DNA of 64,000 nt, taken from assembly GCA_022497155.1 (NCBI GenBank), contig MU385753.1, positions 62,001-126,000 of the forward strand. The letters run 5' to 3'. The notes under the pieces are model-generated. The model was not told the origin of the DNA and searched no databases. It saw nothing but the letters and a program-made list of their open reading frames with translations. Of the stretch, positions 12,144 through 23,489 are shown piece by piece. The translations under genes were made by a program, and so were the position numbers. Origin of the DNA: Whalleya microplaca (Eukaryota > Ascomycota > Sordariomycetes > Xylariales > Xylariaceae). The stretch's first letter is position 1; every line of letters begins with the position of its first letter.

Positions 12144-13499
12144 TTAAGCAACACTTGGGATCGAATTAGGGCCCACAGGAGGAATGGATGAACCGATGTT
12201 AGCCTGATGCATCGTCCTCGGGCCGTACGACTCAGGGTAATCAATCGCCGTGTGAAAGAGCTGGTAATTAGCCCACATGACAATATCTCCCTCGTCTAAA
12301 GCCGGAATCAAAATATACTCCGGCTTCAAGACTCTTTCTTGGATCGTCTTCAGCAATGCTCTAATCTCTGTAACATCCTCGATCACCTTTGGCTCTTCTG
12401 TCGGCGATGAGCGAACAAACAACTTCCTCGCGCAAATTCCGTGCACTTGGAATGCGCGTTCCTGGGTGATAGGGTTGACCCAAATCATAGGATATCTTTT
12501 CACATTGTTCCAATCGAAGTCACCCAGGTCCTCCAGTTTCTTTTCCTTACCTTGATTGGCCACACCGAGCCCATTTGAATTACCTTTGCAATCGCCCATC
12601 CACATATACTTATCACGGTGTACATCAGTATATACTTGCAAAAGACTAAAAGCGGATTTTCACGTACCGGATGAGGCGCGTATTCTACCCAGCTGTGATC
12701 AGCCATTTTCCTCTCTTCTTCAGTCATTAACTCATACGTCTGAACATTGCTGAAGAATGCCGTCAGGCCAGGCTCCGACTTCATACTGAGGCCAGAGCCA
12801 TCTTCCCAACGAATGTTGACTTCGGGCGCAGTGGGCCTCTTGATGCAGCGTAGAGTAGTGAACCACGCTGGGTCTCTGTTATAAAGGGGCGCATCGATAT
12901 GCCAGCGCTGGAAACGAGTGTTTCCCGCCTCGAACTCCTCTTGCGGAAGTTCCTCCGCATGCCAGTCGTGGGATAAGGGCTTTGTGATAGTCATGTTCTT
13001 TATACCGTAGTGGTCCTCGCCTTGGAAACCCTTACCAATAAGGCGGACGTTTTCGGCGCCTGGGATGCCTATAACCTCGCGATTTTTCTTTTCGTCTTAT
13101 TGTTAGCTAGGTTGCTCGTTGCAAAACAATCCCTAGTGTTACTTACGGCAAGCAGACCTCCGGTCTTGTTGAAGGCCTTGAGGTTTCCATGAGAATGCAC
13201 CTGAGGGGCATCAGGGTCAAAACGGGTTACGAGCTCCCAATGCTTGGCGGGCAGAAGGTCCTTCTGTCCCTTGACGACAACCACTTTGTGAATCCAGATG
13301 GCCTCTGATAGATGCTGAACATCCGCATCTAACTGGAATTAATTACATAATCGACAACTTCTCTGGAATTTTACCTACCACTGATGTTATTTAAATCAAC
13401 TCCAGTTACAACCGCGCCAAAGTTGTGCTTTTCATTCGGCAACTTCTTCATACGCGTGACCGTGAAGGTCGGCTCTGGGGTAATGGCACTTGGGGACAT
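12144..13499 (-). CDS. Fe(II)/2-oxoglutarate dioxygenase, TauD/TfdA fold, xanthine-dioxygenase (XanA)-like
   Basis: Four exons, 13499-13379, 13328-13147, 13075-12668 and 12608-12144, encode 391 aa, close to the roughly 370 aa of Aspergillus XanA. Metal ligands are visible as HID (His160, Asp162) and a distal His356 in FHTAID. Blocks shared with XanA include FGAVVTGVDL near the N-terminus, RFDPDAPQ, RWHIDAPLY, a DGSG turn, VEYAPHPYMWM (rebuilt across intron 3) and GDIVMW. XanA converts xanthine to urate with 2-oxoglutarate and O2, replacing xanthine dehydrogenase in many fungi. Some regions diverge from XanA (MHQANIG where XanA has RQCNLA), so this may be a paralogue with another nucleobase or a small acid as substrate. 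No signal peptide is seen, so it is probably cytosolic. It shares a 383-bp divergent promoter with the deaminase gene. Confidence 0.8.
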
Positions 13500-13882
13500 G
13501 ATGAAGATGCTTTCTTGAGTTCCACCTTATGAAGCAAGCATCCGAAAATTCTAAAAATTTAGTATACTCGGTTCTATAAGCTATTTATTGATATTCGGGT
13601 GTAACTTTGATCTGCTTTATCATAGGCCTGCGATACGTGCATCGGAGACGGCCGCTTCTGGGGATCCCGGGTTGTTGTTGGTACTTGTTATCAACGATGC
13701 GGGGGGCTTCTCCATCGATACGTAAAAGTTGGTTCATGATATTATCTAGAGCTCATACCTAGGAGATAGCAGGGGTATCTAAATAGACACTACCAGAATG
13801 CTTGATTCGAAGATATGTCATTGGAGGGCAATACTCTCTCTTCTTTCTCTTTTGTCGAAAACTTGGATATCAGCTGGTCACG
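13500..13882. promoter_or_regulatory. Bidirectional promoter of the dioxygenase/deaminase pair
   Basis: These 383 bases separate two divergent starts. Four HGATAR sites, the target of AreA/NIT2 GATA factors, lie within 153 bases: TTATCA at 13617-13622, TTATCA at 13688-13693, TTATCT at 13742-13747 (all read on the minus strand) and AGATAG at 13764-13769. A TCGG-N6-CCGC element is at 13642-13655. Site sequences are seen directly; binding is inferred from the families. Confidence 0.5.
13642..13655 (+). promoter_or_regulatory. CGG-N6-CCG element (UaY/Ppr1-type)
   Basis: The sequence TCGGAGACGGCCGC contains CGG and CCG half-sites separated by six bases. This spacing is that of the Zn2Cys6 regulators UaY (purine use in Aspergillus, consensus TCGG-N6-CCGA) and Ppr1 (pyrimidine genes in yeast). 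The outer base on the right is C, not A. A second such element precedes the NCS1 permease gene. Confidence 0.4.
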
Positions 13883-14651
13883 ATGCAACTCTGGTCGATA
13901 CTTTGTATAGTCCTTTTCACCTTCATGCTTGAAGTTCGCGGCCATGAGCATCGCCTCCACCCCAGAACGGAGCAAGCATCAATTGTTGAACCGACGCTCT
14001 CGATCAATGGCGTTCCCTTCAGTACGAGAGCTTATTGGATGCGACAAGCCAACCTAGCCCTGAGTTCACCATGTCCCTTCGCCGCATTTGGTAGCGTAAT
14101 CGTGAATCATACGGGAAGTTCAGAGCTAGGGGAACTCGTTTGTACCGGTGCCAATACCAAAGATACGGGCAACCCTACACTACATGGTGAGTCCCAATGT
14201 ATTCTCACTTCAGGCTGGAAGTCAAGTAGGCTCATTATTCCTAACGTATCCAGGGGAGATCGCGGCCATCAAGAATTGTTCTAGCATCTTAATTGACCCC
14301 AATGGCCCGTATAAAATGTCAGCGAGCGAGGCTATCGCTGCATTTGCTGGCCTCTCACTCTATACGAATGCTGAGAGCTGCCCGATGTGCGCCTCGGCCA
14401 TTCGCTGGGCTGGGTTCAGGGAGTACATCTACGGCACGTCGATAGATACTCTTATCCAGAAAGGATGGGGCCAGATCCGCATCCCGTCCTTGGAGGTCTT
14501 CCAGCAGTCGTTCGACCTCCCGTATTCAAGCAGACTGCTCGGCAATATCTTGACGAATGAGACGGACCCGTACTTCTTGTGGCAATATGATCCTGCATAT
14601 CCTTGCCCTAAGGGATGCTCAAGGGTAGAAGGTAGCTGTACGGCTGATTAG
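13883..14651 (+). CDS. Predicted secreted CDA-fold deaminase, guanine/nucleoside deaminase-like
   Basis: Two exons, 13883-14186 and 14254-14651, encode 233 aa. The intron (67 nt) has a CTAAC branch site and splits the zinc motif: joining gives LHGEIAAI, with His101 as ligand and Glu103 as proton shuttle. The other zinc ligands are Cys144 and Cys147 in SCPMC. PFAAFGSVIV upstream and AIRWAGF downstream match the TadA/GuaD branch of the cytidine-deaminase superfamily better than cytidine deaminase proper. Residues 1-20 (MQLWSILCIVLFTFMLEVRG) look like a signal peptide, and several NxS/T sites follow, so the enzyme is probably extracellular. The in-frame ATG at 13802 was rejected because starting there would bury the signal. 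By context it may deaminate guanine or a related base ahead of uptake; substrate is inferred. Confidence 0.78.
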
Positions 14652-15217
14652 ACGAATCAATCTAGCCTCACGGCATAGAAGACACACATATATGGCTATA
14701 TTATTAGAGAGAACTGAACATAGAACGTAGGGAAACGCGTCGTCGCTAAAGGCAGATACTCCTAATAGATTCCAAAATCTCTATACCAATATCAACCTCA
14801 TTCTGCTATTGGCTTGAAAGATTAAAAAGTCTGTTCTGATAGGCTTATTCATCATGCCAATCACACGATGTAAGCTGTACTTCTCGGTGGCTGAAAACGA
14901 GGGTGTTTGCCAATCACGAAGGAAATTTAGATACATTATTCTAGCCTAAGTGAGATGGCCTTTGATCAAGTGAGGCAAGTCCTTGGATTTCTTAGCAGTG
15001 GTCATTACGAACCCTATGAATCTTTGACAAGCATCGTTGACAGATATCCTCACCTTGGAATTCCAGAGTTAAATTTTGCCAATAACTTGGGGTTTTATCA
15101 ACTGTACTTTTGGATTGCGAACCAATCAGCTATATAGGAATGGTCAATGCCTTTACGCTTCTTGGCACTACCTGGGTGATGGCTAACTATTTCAGAGGTC
15201 ACACTACAGTAACATGA
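14652..15217. other. Intergenic region between deaminase and permease
   Basis: These are the 3' flanks of two convergent genes. One 60-codon frame (14955-15137) has no recognisable features and is not supported. Nothing else was seen. Confidence 0.55.
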
Positions 15218-17200
15218 TCATGCAATAGCGGTACTTCCAACCTCTTTAGCCATGGTAAGCCCAGGCTCTGTCCTTGTCTCACTCCTAGTCTTTTCGTCAT
15301 GCGTAATATTACTCTCTACATCGGCCTCAACACCATCTAAAATAGGGTTATCTCCGGGAATTGTGCGAGGTATTAACGTAGCTTTATGCGGGAAGAACAA
15401 GTTCAGGAAGTAATAAAGGAAGATCGAGACAAAGAACCCATATAACCAGTTGAAGGTGAACAAGTTTATCAGCCCCTGGTTTATGTTGACGTTCTGGGGA
15501 GTGACTTTCTTGGCCAGAGCCGGGAGGAGGGGAATGATAACGACGAGCGTTGATACTAGGGCTCGCCAGTTGATGCCCCATCTGTACTGGTAGATACCAT
15601 CGGGGTCGTACAAGGCTGGCACATCGTACCTTCGCTTCTTCACTATCCAGTAATCGCAGAAGAGGATGCCGGCCATCGGGGCCATAAAGATCGCATAGGC
15701 ACTCATGAAATTAAGGAAGGCGGCAGCCGAGGAAATGATTATCTGCAAATCTGCGCGTTAGCATTCCTTTACAGTAACCCCGAATGAAGAAGGCTAAGAT
15801 GGGGAGACCCCGGCTGTTTAGGCATATTTGACATCTGAAGCACAGGGAACGGGTTGACGGTAGGCTCAGAAGACTGCTTACCCAAGGACACAGAGCCCAG
15901 CCCCCGATCAGTGAAACTACAATGACGCCGCGCCGAATGTTGAACCATCTTGGTGCCAGAGTGGTGATATCGTTCGCAAAAGACACACTATTAGCGCTCA
16001 AGTTGACAGAAATCTGTGCCAGGAGCCAAATAAACGCCGTTAGGAAGGCTGCAGTCCGACCCCCTGCGGAGCCTTGCCATTGGCCAATAATATCCAGCGG
16101 AGACCAGTATGCGGTCCCGTAGACCTGTTTGGAGGCACTGGCTGCGATGATGCCGAATATCCCCACGATGGTCTTGAAAAGGGGGATGAAGGGGAGTTGC
16201 CAGAGCTGTGCACCTCGAGTCTTGCTGAAACGTGAGAAATCTGGGATGTTGACTGCCAGTGTCGAATAACCACCAGTGATACTAGTCTATTATCGTGATC
16301 AGTTGGTAGATAAAACGCGATAGATGACAAGGCAAACATACTAAATTGGACAACCAAAGCCATGCTCGAGTGGAACCAGAGACAGTAGCCGGCACGTAGA
16401 AAAAATTGCCCGCACCACCAGCTACGACAGTTATCCAGATCACCATCGCCAGGGCTGTAGGCGTTACAAGGGCAGTTTTAACCCAGAACAAATACTGCAG
16501 CCTGTGTGTCGGCACTAGAAGCAAGGGAAACTGAATCAACCAGTATATGAAGTAGCTCAGCAACCCTTGGCTAGTTGTGCCGGCGGATTTTGGCAGAGTA
16601 TTGGGAAAGGAGGCGTAACTTGGCCAGATAGCAATAATCATGGCTGTTATACACGTGCCTCCATTGGCACTCTGTACTCCGAACCAAAATAGAGCTAGAA
16701 TGCCTCTGGATATGACGCAGAAGTAGCTGAGCCAGTAGCCATAGCTAGCCCTTGAAGCGATGGGGAAGGGGATGTGAAGGTCGGCACCGATGGCGCCGTT
16801 CAATACCGTAGGGATGGCATTACAGAGAGCAGCTACCAAGGTGATCAAGATAGCATCAGTAGCAGTCAAGCCGGTTGTTATGATGGCGCTTGCGGCCTGC
16901 CATGTCGAGACAGTCACCAAATCAGAGTACCAGTAACCGATAAACGCCCATTTCGTCCAAGTTCGTTTATGCTCAGGCACTGGGTCTTGATCTGTTGCGG
17001 GATTGAGAAGCGGGTATCAGCAGTGGACTTGGCGATAGTGAACTGGACATAAGCGAAACCGTACCAGCATTAGACCACACGTGAGCCGGCGCAATACTGC
17101 TGACCTGTTTGGGCAACTTCCAACTGTGTCTATCCGTCAGACGCGCGTGAGCCTTTTCCTTGATGGCCCTGCCGCGCTGTCGAAATGTGAACGAATCCAT
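15218..17200 (-). CDS. NCS1-family nucleobase permease (Fur type: uracil/allantoin/urate)
   Basis: Four exons, 17200-17065, 16991-16342, 16286-15882 and 15742-15218, encode 571 aa. The N-terminus WSNADQDPVPEHKRTW and the following GYWYSDLVTVSTW match the first segment of fungal Fur/Fcy-class NCS1 symporters. Further signatures are SRASYGYWLSYF, GVQSANGG, NIPDFSRF, NSVSFANDI and FCDYWIVKKR. Hydrophobicity is consistent with the family's 12 membrane segments, placing it in the plasma membrane with both ends cytosolic. DYWIVKKR and the YDPDGIYQYRWGINWRA stretch favour the Fur branch (uracil, allantoin, urate or uridine) over the Fcy branch (cytosine/purines). The third intron is long for this locus (139 nt). 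Next to a deaminase and a XanA-like dioxygenase, import of a nucleobase or its oxidation product is likely; the exact substrate cannot be read off. Confidence 0.88.
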
Positions 17201-17920
17201 GATGGCATGAGTTCACGCGCTTTGGTCTTCGTGTATTGGACGGAGTCAATATCTTATGAGAACAGATACCTCACGTAAGCTCTTGGGGAGCTCTGAGTTT
17301 AAGTCTCAGCGAAGACATGGGTGGCGGACGGGCATCTTGTGCAACTCGAGAGCACGACTATGCGAGCATCTCCTAATCAGTATATTCCGGGGTCGTAACG
17401 GTAAGTCGTATGCAGGCCCTGTTGGTGCAAGGTCAACTCCTCACAAGAGCTGATAGGCCTATGGCCTTGAAGATAAAGCGTGATTAGGTCACTCGGCCTG
17501 ACCCGTATCGAGGTCATTGGCAGCGAGAAACAAGGACCTTATCATTACCCCAGTCTCTTGGCGCATTCAGCAAGGGACCCTGCTGCGGCTGCTATGCATC
17601 CCGCTGTCCGGGCCGATGTTTGTCAACATTTTGAACGGGAATTTGCATCTTGGGTGCAGCTATTACATACTAAAAAAATGCCGAGTAGGATGGGCGAGCA
17701 GTATTAAAAGACGATCAGGTTTGAGGGCTACACGGGTTGTGTGTCAAGGGTTGATGGAGATAAAGGAATGCATCATTCGGGAAACCCAAGAACATCCACC
17801 GATCTCTATGTAGCCTCGATTTATGGAACCCGAGGCCGCGTTATACAGATACAATAGTAGAAACATATAATAAGTCATGCGTACACCATCGCCATGTCAA
17901 TGCTATGCCTTCTTTTTATA
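17201..17920. promoter_or_regulatory. Upstream region of the NCS1 permease
   Basis: A 720-base gap between the permease start and the 3' end of the OGDH gene. HGATAR sites are at 17451-17456 (TGATAG), 17471-17476 (AGATAA), 17539-17544 (TTATCA, minus strand) and 17758-17763 (AGATAA). This density is only about twice chance for the length. A TCGG-N6-CCGT element is at 17493-17506. Open frames here are short and unsupported. Confidence 0.4.
17493..17506 (+). promoter_or_regulatory. CGG-N6-CCG element (UaY/Ppr1-type)
   Basis: TCGGCCTGACCCGT has CGG and CCG half-sites at six-base spacing, about 290 bases upstream of the permease start codon. It matches the UaY consensus TCGG-N6-CCGA except for the last base. 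It pairs with the similar element in the dioxygenase/deaminase promoter. Confidence 0.4.
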
Positions 17921-20900
17921 TTATTCGCCCTTTAACTTGTCCTGCGTTACGGAAAACGCCATTTCTAACAGATCCTCTTCTTCCTTCTTATGGACATTCT
18001 TCAGACCAGTGGCGACCGATGCAGAAGGGTTTCGGCCAGCATACATGACATGCTTGTGGTCGTGGTATTGGGTATGGTTTAGGAGAGTCTCAATGCGTGG
18101 TTGAGTGAAGCTCCATGCACCGGCATTGAGGGGCTCCTCCTGAGCCCATACAATGGTCTTGGCGTTTTTGTATGTGTCAAGATTATCCTTGAGTTGCTCC
18201 CAAGGGAAAGGGTTGAGCTGCTCAATACGCGTGATAGCAACATTGTCGATCTTGTTGTCCGCACGGTACTTGTGGAGGGTCGCCCAAACTTGGCCAGAGC
18301 ACAGAATGACGCGATCAATTTCCTCGGGGGATTTGATGGCTCCTGTCTCGTGCTCAGTGTCAGGAATTATTCGCCTGAAATGAGCATCAGGACTTGTGAA
18401 ATCCTCTATGTTAGAACGAGCCAGAGGGTGACGCAGAAGTGATTTAGAGAAGAAGATCACGAGAGCTATTTGTCTGTTAGCATCATAACTTTTGTTTGGA
18501 TTTCATTCGAAATACTCACGCTTTCGGAATTGTCTGTGCATCTGGCGACGAAGCACATGGAAAATGTTAGCAGGAGTGGTCATGTAAACAATTTGCATGT
18601 TACAATCTTGATGTTGGCGGTCGAGCTTGTCTGGTGACGGGAATACGCGCGGATCTTCGTTACTGAGTTGTAGATACCGCTCCATACGGCCAGAAGAATG
18701 TTCGGGGCCCTGTCCATCATAACCGTGAGGGAGAGACATGACCAATCCCGTTCGCTGCATCCATTTTACTTCACCGGATGCGATGAATTGGTCGATGATA
18801 CATTGAGCGTTGTTGGCGAAATCACCAAACTGGGCCTCCCACATGACTAGAGCATTCGGGGAGGAGAGCGAGTAACCGTACTCGAAACCTAGAGCACCAT
18901 ACTCGCTGAGAGATGAGTTAGAAATGACAAATTTACCCTGATCCTTGCTGACGTGCTGCAATGGCGTGTAGGGTTCTTCGTTTTCTTGATCGTTGAAAAC
19001 AGAATGACGTTGTGAGAAAGTACCTCTCTCAACATCCTGGCCCGAGATACGAACGTGGTGGCCCTCCGTGACGAGAGAACCAAAAGCAAGAGCTTCGGCA
19101 GTCGACCAATCGATATTCTTGCCTTCGAGAACTGATTTCGTTCTGTTTTGCAGGATACGCTTTAGGTTTCTGTGTAGGTGGAAGCCTTCGGGCGCAGAAC
19201 CAATGACCTCGCCAATGTGTTCCAAGGTCTTCTTGTCAACATGTGTCGGGTTATGCGGCAGCACCTCGTTGGCCAACTCCTTGGGCGACTTGAAGCCGTT
19301 CCATGCCGATGTAGTCCATTCCTTCGAAGTCGGTGTGTAGTCTTTCGATCTGGCAAAGCTTTCTTCCAGCATACCCCAGACCCACTGTTTGTGTTCCTCA
19401 ACGTCTTCCTTGGTGAAACTACCATCCTCAAGAAGCTTGTCAACGTATATCTTGATCTGAGGCTCCTTTGCACCAATACGTTTGTACATTAGGGGCTGGG
19501 TGAAAGATGGCTGATCAGTCTCGTTGTGGCCGTGCTTTCGGTAGCAGATAAGGTCGATGACAACATCTGACTGGAACTCGGCTCGCCAATCAGCAGCGAG
19601 CTGACAGACAAAGTTGACGGCTTCGACGTCATCGGCATTCACGTGGAATACAGGAGCGTCGATGGCCTTGGCGATATCCGTGCAGTATGCGGTTGAGCGG
19701 GCAAACCGCGGGTCAGTAGTGAAACCAATCTGGTTGTTCACGACCAAGTGGATCGTTCCACCAGTTGAGAAGGCTGGTAGCGATTGGAAACCTAGACACT
19801 CATAGACGATACCTTGAGCAGCGAAGGCAGCATCGCCGTGTAGCAATACACCCATTGCGGTTCGGTGCGTCTTCTCGTCGTTGTTGTAATGCTGGATGGC
19901 CCTGGTCTTACCAAGCACAACCGGATCTTCGGCCTCAAGATGCGAGGGGTTGGCAACGAGAGAAAGTTGGACTCGCTTTCCAGATGGCGTAGGGCGCTCG
20001 AAGTTCATACCCAAATGGTACTTGACATCTCCTGACCCTTCATCCTCGGCGCCAGCTGTTCCTGCGAACTCGCTGAAAATCGATTCGTTCGGCTTGCGGA
20101 CGACGTTGCTAAGCACGTTGAGACGGCCACGGTGAGGCATACCAATGACGATATCCTTAACTCCGTAATCGACGCTTCGGTCAATGAGCGCCTTCATTCC
20201 AGGTACCAACGTCTCACAACCTTCCAGACCAAAACGCTTGTCATTGGGATATTTGGTAGCCAGGAAAGACTCAAAACTAGAACTCCAAATTAAACGATCC
20301 AGGATGCGGCGCTTCTCGTCAATTGAGTACTTGAATGGTTGCGGGACCTCGACACGTTCTCTCAGCCAGTCGCACTTCGCTCTATCGGGGATATGGATAA
20401 ATTCGACACCGTAGGCGCCGCAGTAAATCTTCTCGCAGGCGGCGATGATCTCACGAAGCGTCATCTTCTCTCGGCCTTCTCGCTTGAAGCGCGGCAGGAT
20501 ACCTGGGCCAAGCGTGAACTCCTCGTCAAGGTCCTTTTCGGTGAATTGATAATGTTCGAGGGTAAGCTCTTTAGGCTTGATATTAGTGAAGCCTTTTTGC
20601 TCATTGCGGATCCCGAGAGGATCGATGTTGGCCTTATGATGACCCCGGGCCTGGTATGCGCGCACCAGAAGCTGAACCTTCAGATGGTTTGTGACATCCG
20701 AACCTCGGCCAACTCCCATGCCTACAGTAGCAGCTCCAACACCCCCAGCTGCACCGGGAACCAGTGTAGGGGGGGGAGTGAAAGCCTGCTGGATGGGCAT
20801 CTCGCCGTTCTCCATGTTCTTGAAGTAGACCTGCCACGACACGTGGACGCTCTCCGGGTCATTCTTCCATTGCATATACATCTCATCGACATAGTTGGCG

Positions 20901-21112
20901 GTACTACCGGACAGGAAGTTGTCGTTGGGAGAGGGAGAAGTCGTCGTCGTCGTTGTAGTAGTAGAGGCATATCTCGTCTGGGAGGTGACGGCGAGAGGAC
21001 GGCGAGCAGCCGTCAGTGAATAACACCTCAAGGCCTTGGAGGCGCATCTTGTGGTCCGGCAGTTAGCCCTCAAGAGCTGGCCGCTCGAGGACCGAAGGGA
21101 GCTACTCAGCAT
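17921..21112 (-). CDS. KGD1: 2-oxoglutarate dehydrogenase E1 component, mitochondrial
   Basis: Two exons, 21112-18520 and 18465-17921, encode 1045 aa, close to the family's usual 1000-1050. The first 50 residues are rich in Arg, Ser and Ala ([19 protein letters not shown]) and form a mitochondrial targeting sequence. The N-terminal E2-binding region [20 protein letters not shown] is present, followed by [10 protein letters not shown], the TPP/Mg loop GDAAFAAQG, the Asn/Gln-rich [12 protein letters not shown] and, near the end, [16 protein letters not shown]. The splice restores [17 protein letters not shown]. The enzyme decarboxylates 2-oxoglutarate in the TCA-cycle complex with Kgd2 and Lpd1. 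A Thr run (about residues 51-58, coded by a repeat of GTT/GTC on the plus strand) follows the presequence and may be length-variable. Identification is certain. Confidence 0.97.
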
Positions 21113-23489
21113 GGCGCCAGGCTGATGCTGTGATAGCTACAAGTGTATGTAGTGAATTAGGGTGGTAGGGGCGAGAAAGGGACGAGAGGGTAGAAAAGAC
21201 TACCTAGGTCTAAGTAGGTATTAGAAGGCGTGCACTCCAACCAAAAAATCTGAAATGCTCTCAGATCTCTCAGAGAGATAAAGGAGCGGCGGAGTAAGTC
21301 TTTGATGCAAGCACACGCACACACACACTAGTTGTCTAGTATAATGGAGAGTGTTGAAGCTGGAAGGAAACCGGGCGAGCTGGCAGGCTGGCAGGCTTCT
21401 GGAAGGTCACGGCTCCAGTCCCAGTTGGAGAAATTGAAAAATGCACCAGTCCTGGCAGCGCCTGGCCAGCAGAATGCGCCTCCCCTGTCGTCACCCGGTC
21501 GCAGATCTAGCAGCAGAAGGTCCGATGATCCCGCGAATATTGTATTAACCGTCATAGCGCATTTCAATTTATTCGGCTATCCCGACCTGCCGCTTCTCCG
21601 GGCCACGCTTGGCCACGCTTGCCCCAGCCAGCTGCCAGGCTCATGCAACAAGCGAGAGCTATTTTATTCGTTGTCTATGCAATTCTGGCAACTGAGTTTA
21701 GAAACTTGTAATTACAGGCTAAATTCGGCTGTCTGAGCCAGCTGGACCGCGGTATGGCTCGCTCTGATTCGACAGAAGTCCCGAAACCTTTCCGCAAATA
21801 AACACCGATGTTATTCTATAAAAACATCGCTTTGACAAATCGAGGCTTTTTTATTAGTGTACACTGTAACATGTTTAGTATTTGTTACATGTACAACAAG
21901 GTGACAATGGATAGCGAATGTATTCTAGTATAATATATCGAGGATGGAGTACCTATGGAACGGCCAGGCGGCTTGGGCTGTTTCTTATCTGTCAGAGGAT
22001 AGGAATGAAGACGCCCATTCATTAAACATATGTGAGGGATAAATATCTGTGTTCGACGGAGTGTCCAAACTTTTACATTCTATAACTAGCTACTTATCAT
22101 CGATGTCTAGTTAGTAATCCTTACCGCTCGCTTAAGGCTTCATCCGCTTTTTAAGCCCGGTAAACGGTTCCGATACTACGCAGTACTGAGTATTGAGTCG
22201 ATTCTTATTAGTCCTCTCCCCAATGACCAATCCAACTTGTGGTTTGTTCAATAGACCGGAATCATACTGCGTACCTGGGGTGTGTTAGCTTATACGTACA
22301 TATACAATTATCCGCACACGTCATTAATAAGACGGAGGGTTGTGTTGACACCGCATAGATACCAGGTATCATTCTTACCATCTCGGCAATTCTGAGGGTA
22401 TTTCTCTTGCCACAAACCGTCGTAGTTATCGTTAGTAGCAAATCGGATAGCCACAAGGCATTCATGGCGCATAAACGCATTTGACATCTACACTGACCGA
22501 TTGCAGCTGACATGCTAGGATGTTTGACATGAGGGCAATGCGGGATTTGATGATAGTTTCCTAGGCATAGGATGAGAGGGTGAGTTCCTTATGTAACCTG
22601 GCAGGACTTGGCGCCGTATTACTACGTAAGAGGATCAAACGAATCACCAATGACGTAGACAGATGAAACTGTCCGGGAACATCACCAAAGTGGCATCAAG
22701 CAAGGTATATTACCCGAAACACGTATATGTAAAATAGCATCAAGAAGAAAGCTAAGAAAGCATGCAGTTGATGAGACTTGCTATAAATCATTGATACCTA
22801 TTCTTGACATCTGGGGGTTTTGACTTTATCATAATACCACAATGAAGCAGAATGCTTAGACACCTGACATGAAATTGTGAAAATCTCAGACAATGCGTAC
22901 ATTCTATCCCGGAAATTCCCATCCTTCAGAAACAGTGCAGACTGCGCAAAACAATTGATTTGATGACTCACTATGCATTTTTAGACGGTAGAATGCTACC
23001 TCACCACAATCCCAGCCGGCATTTCACTTGTGACGGCGCATTGACCACTCCAGCCGAAGACTGTTAGGTATACCTTCCTCAGCCACGAATAAGTACTAGG
23101 TATTCATTCCACTTAAATATGTGGCTGAAGCAGACATCAAAGCATTTGAGCTTCCCTTTGGTATCAACATTCAATGAGCTTCTGATCCGACTTTAACTTT
23201 TCCACGTCTCGTAAACAATTATCAATCAGAATAGGGCAGTCCGTGGAAAAGACAGGTGGCTTACACATCAAGATTGCCGATATTTCGACCAAACCAGTTC
23301 ATCTTCATATCTTGCCTTTACCAGTCGTTCTCTTGATATATACAACCTAGTACACGAGTCGATTGGAGGAAGACATAGGTTCAACTGCGACGCTGGATTA
23401 CCAAAGGAGTCGGCGGGATGCTTTTAGGCGGCGCCTTTGAGGACGACTTTGGCCTGCATCTGAACTAATCTCCAATCTCATCATCCAAG
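21113..23489. other. Divergent intergenic region, KGD1 / TFB1
   Basis: Almost 2.4 kb without a supported gene. A plus-strand frame of 134 codons starts at 21332 but has no family features and sits inside the likely KGD1 promoter. A short CA-repeat is at about 21310-21330, and a tandem duplicate of GGCCACGCTT at about 21601-21620. The rest is moderately AT-rich with no visible transposon ends. Confidence 0.55.

Noticed and set aside
13802..13882. Earlier in-frame ATG for the deaminase
   Set aside because: It would place 27 residues ahead of a clean signal peptide; the ATG at 13883 fits secretion better.
21332..21736. 134-codon plus-strand frame upstream of KGD1
   Set aside because: No family motif; lies within the probable KGD1 promoter and contains local duplications, so more likely chance.
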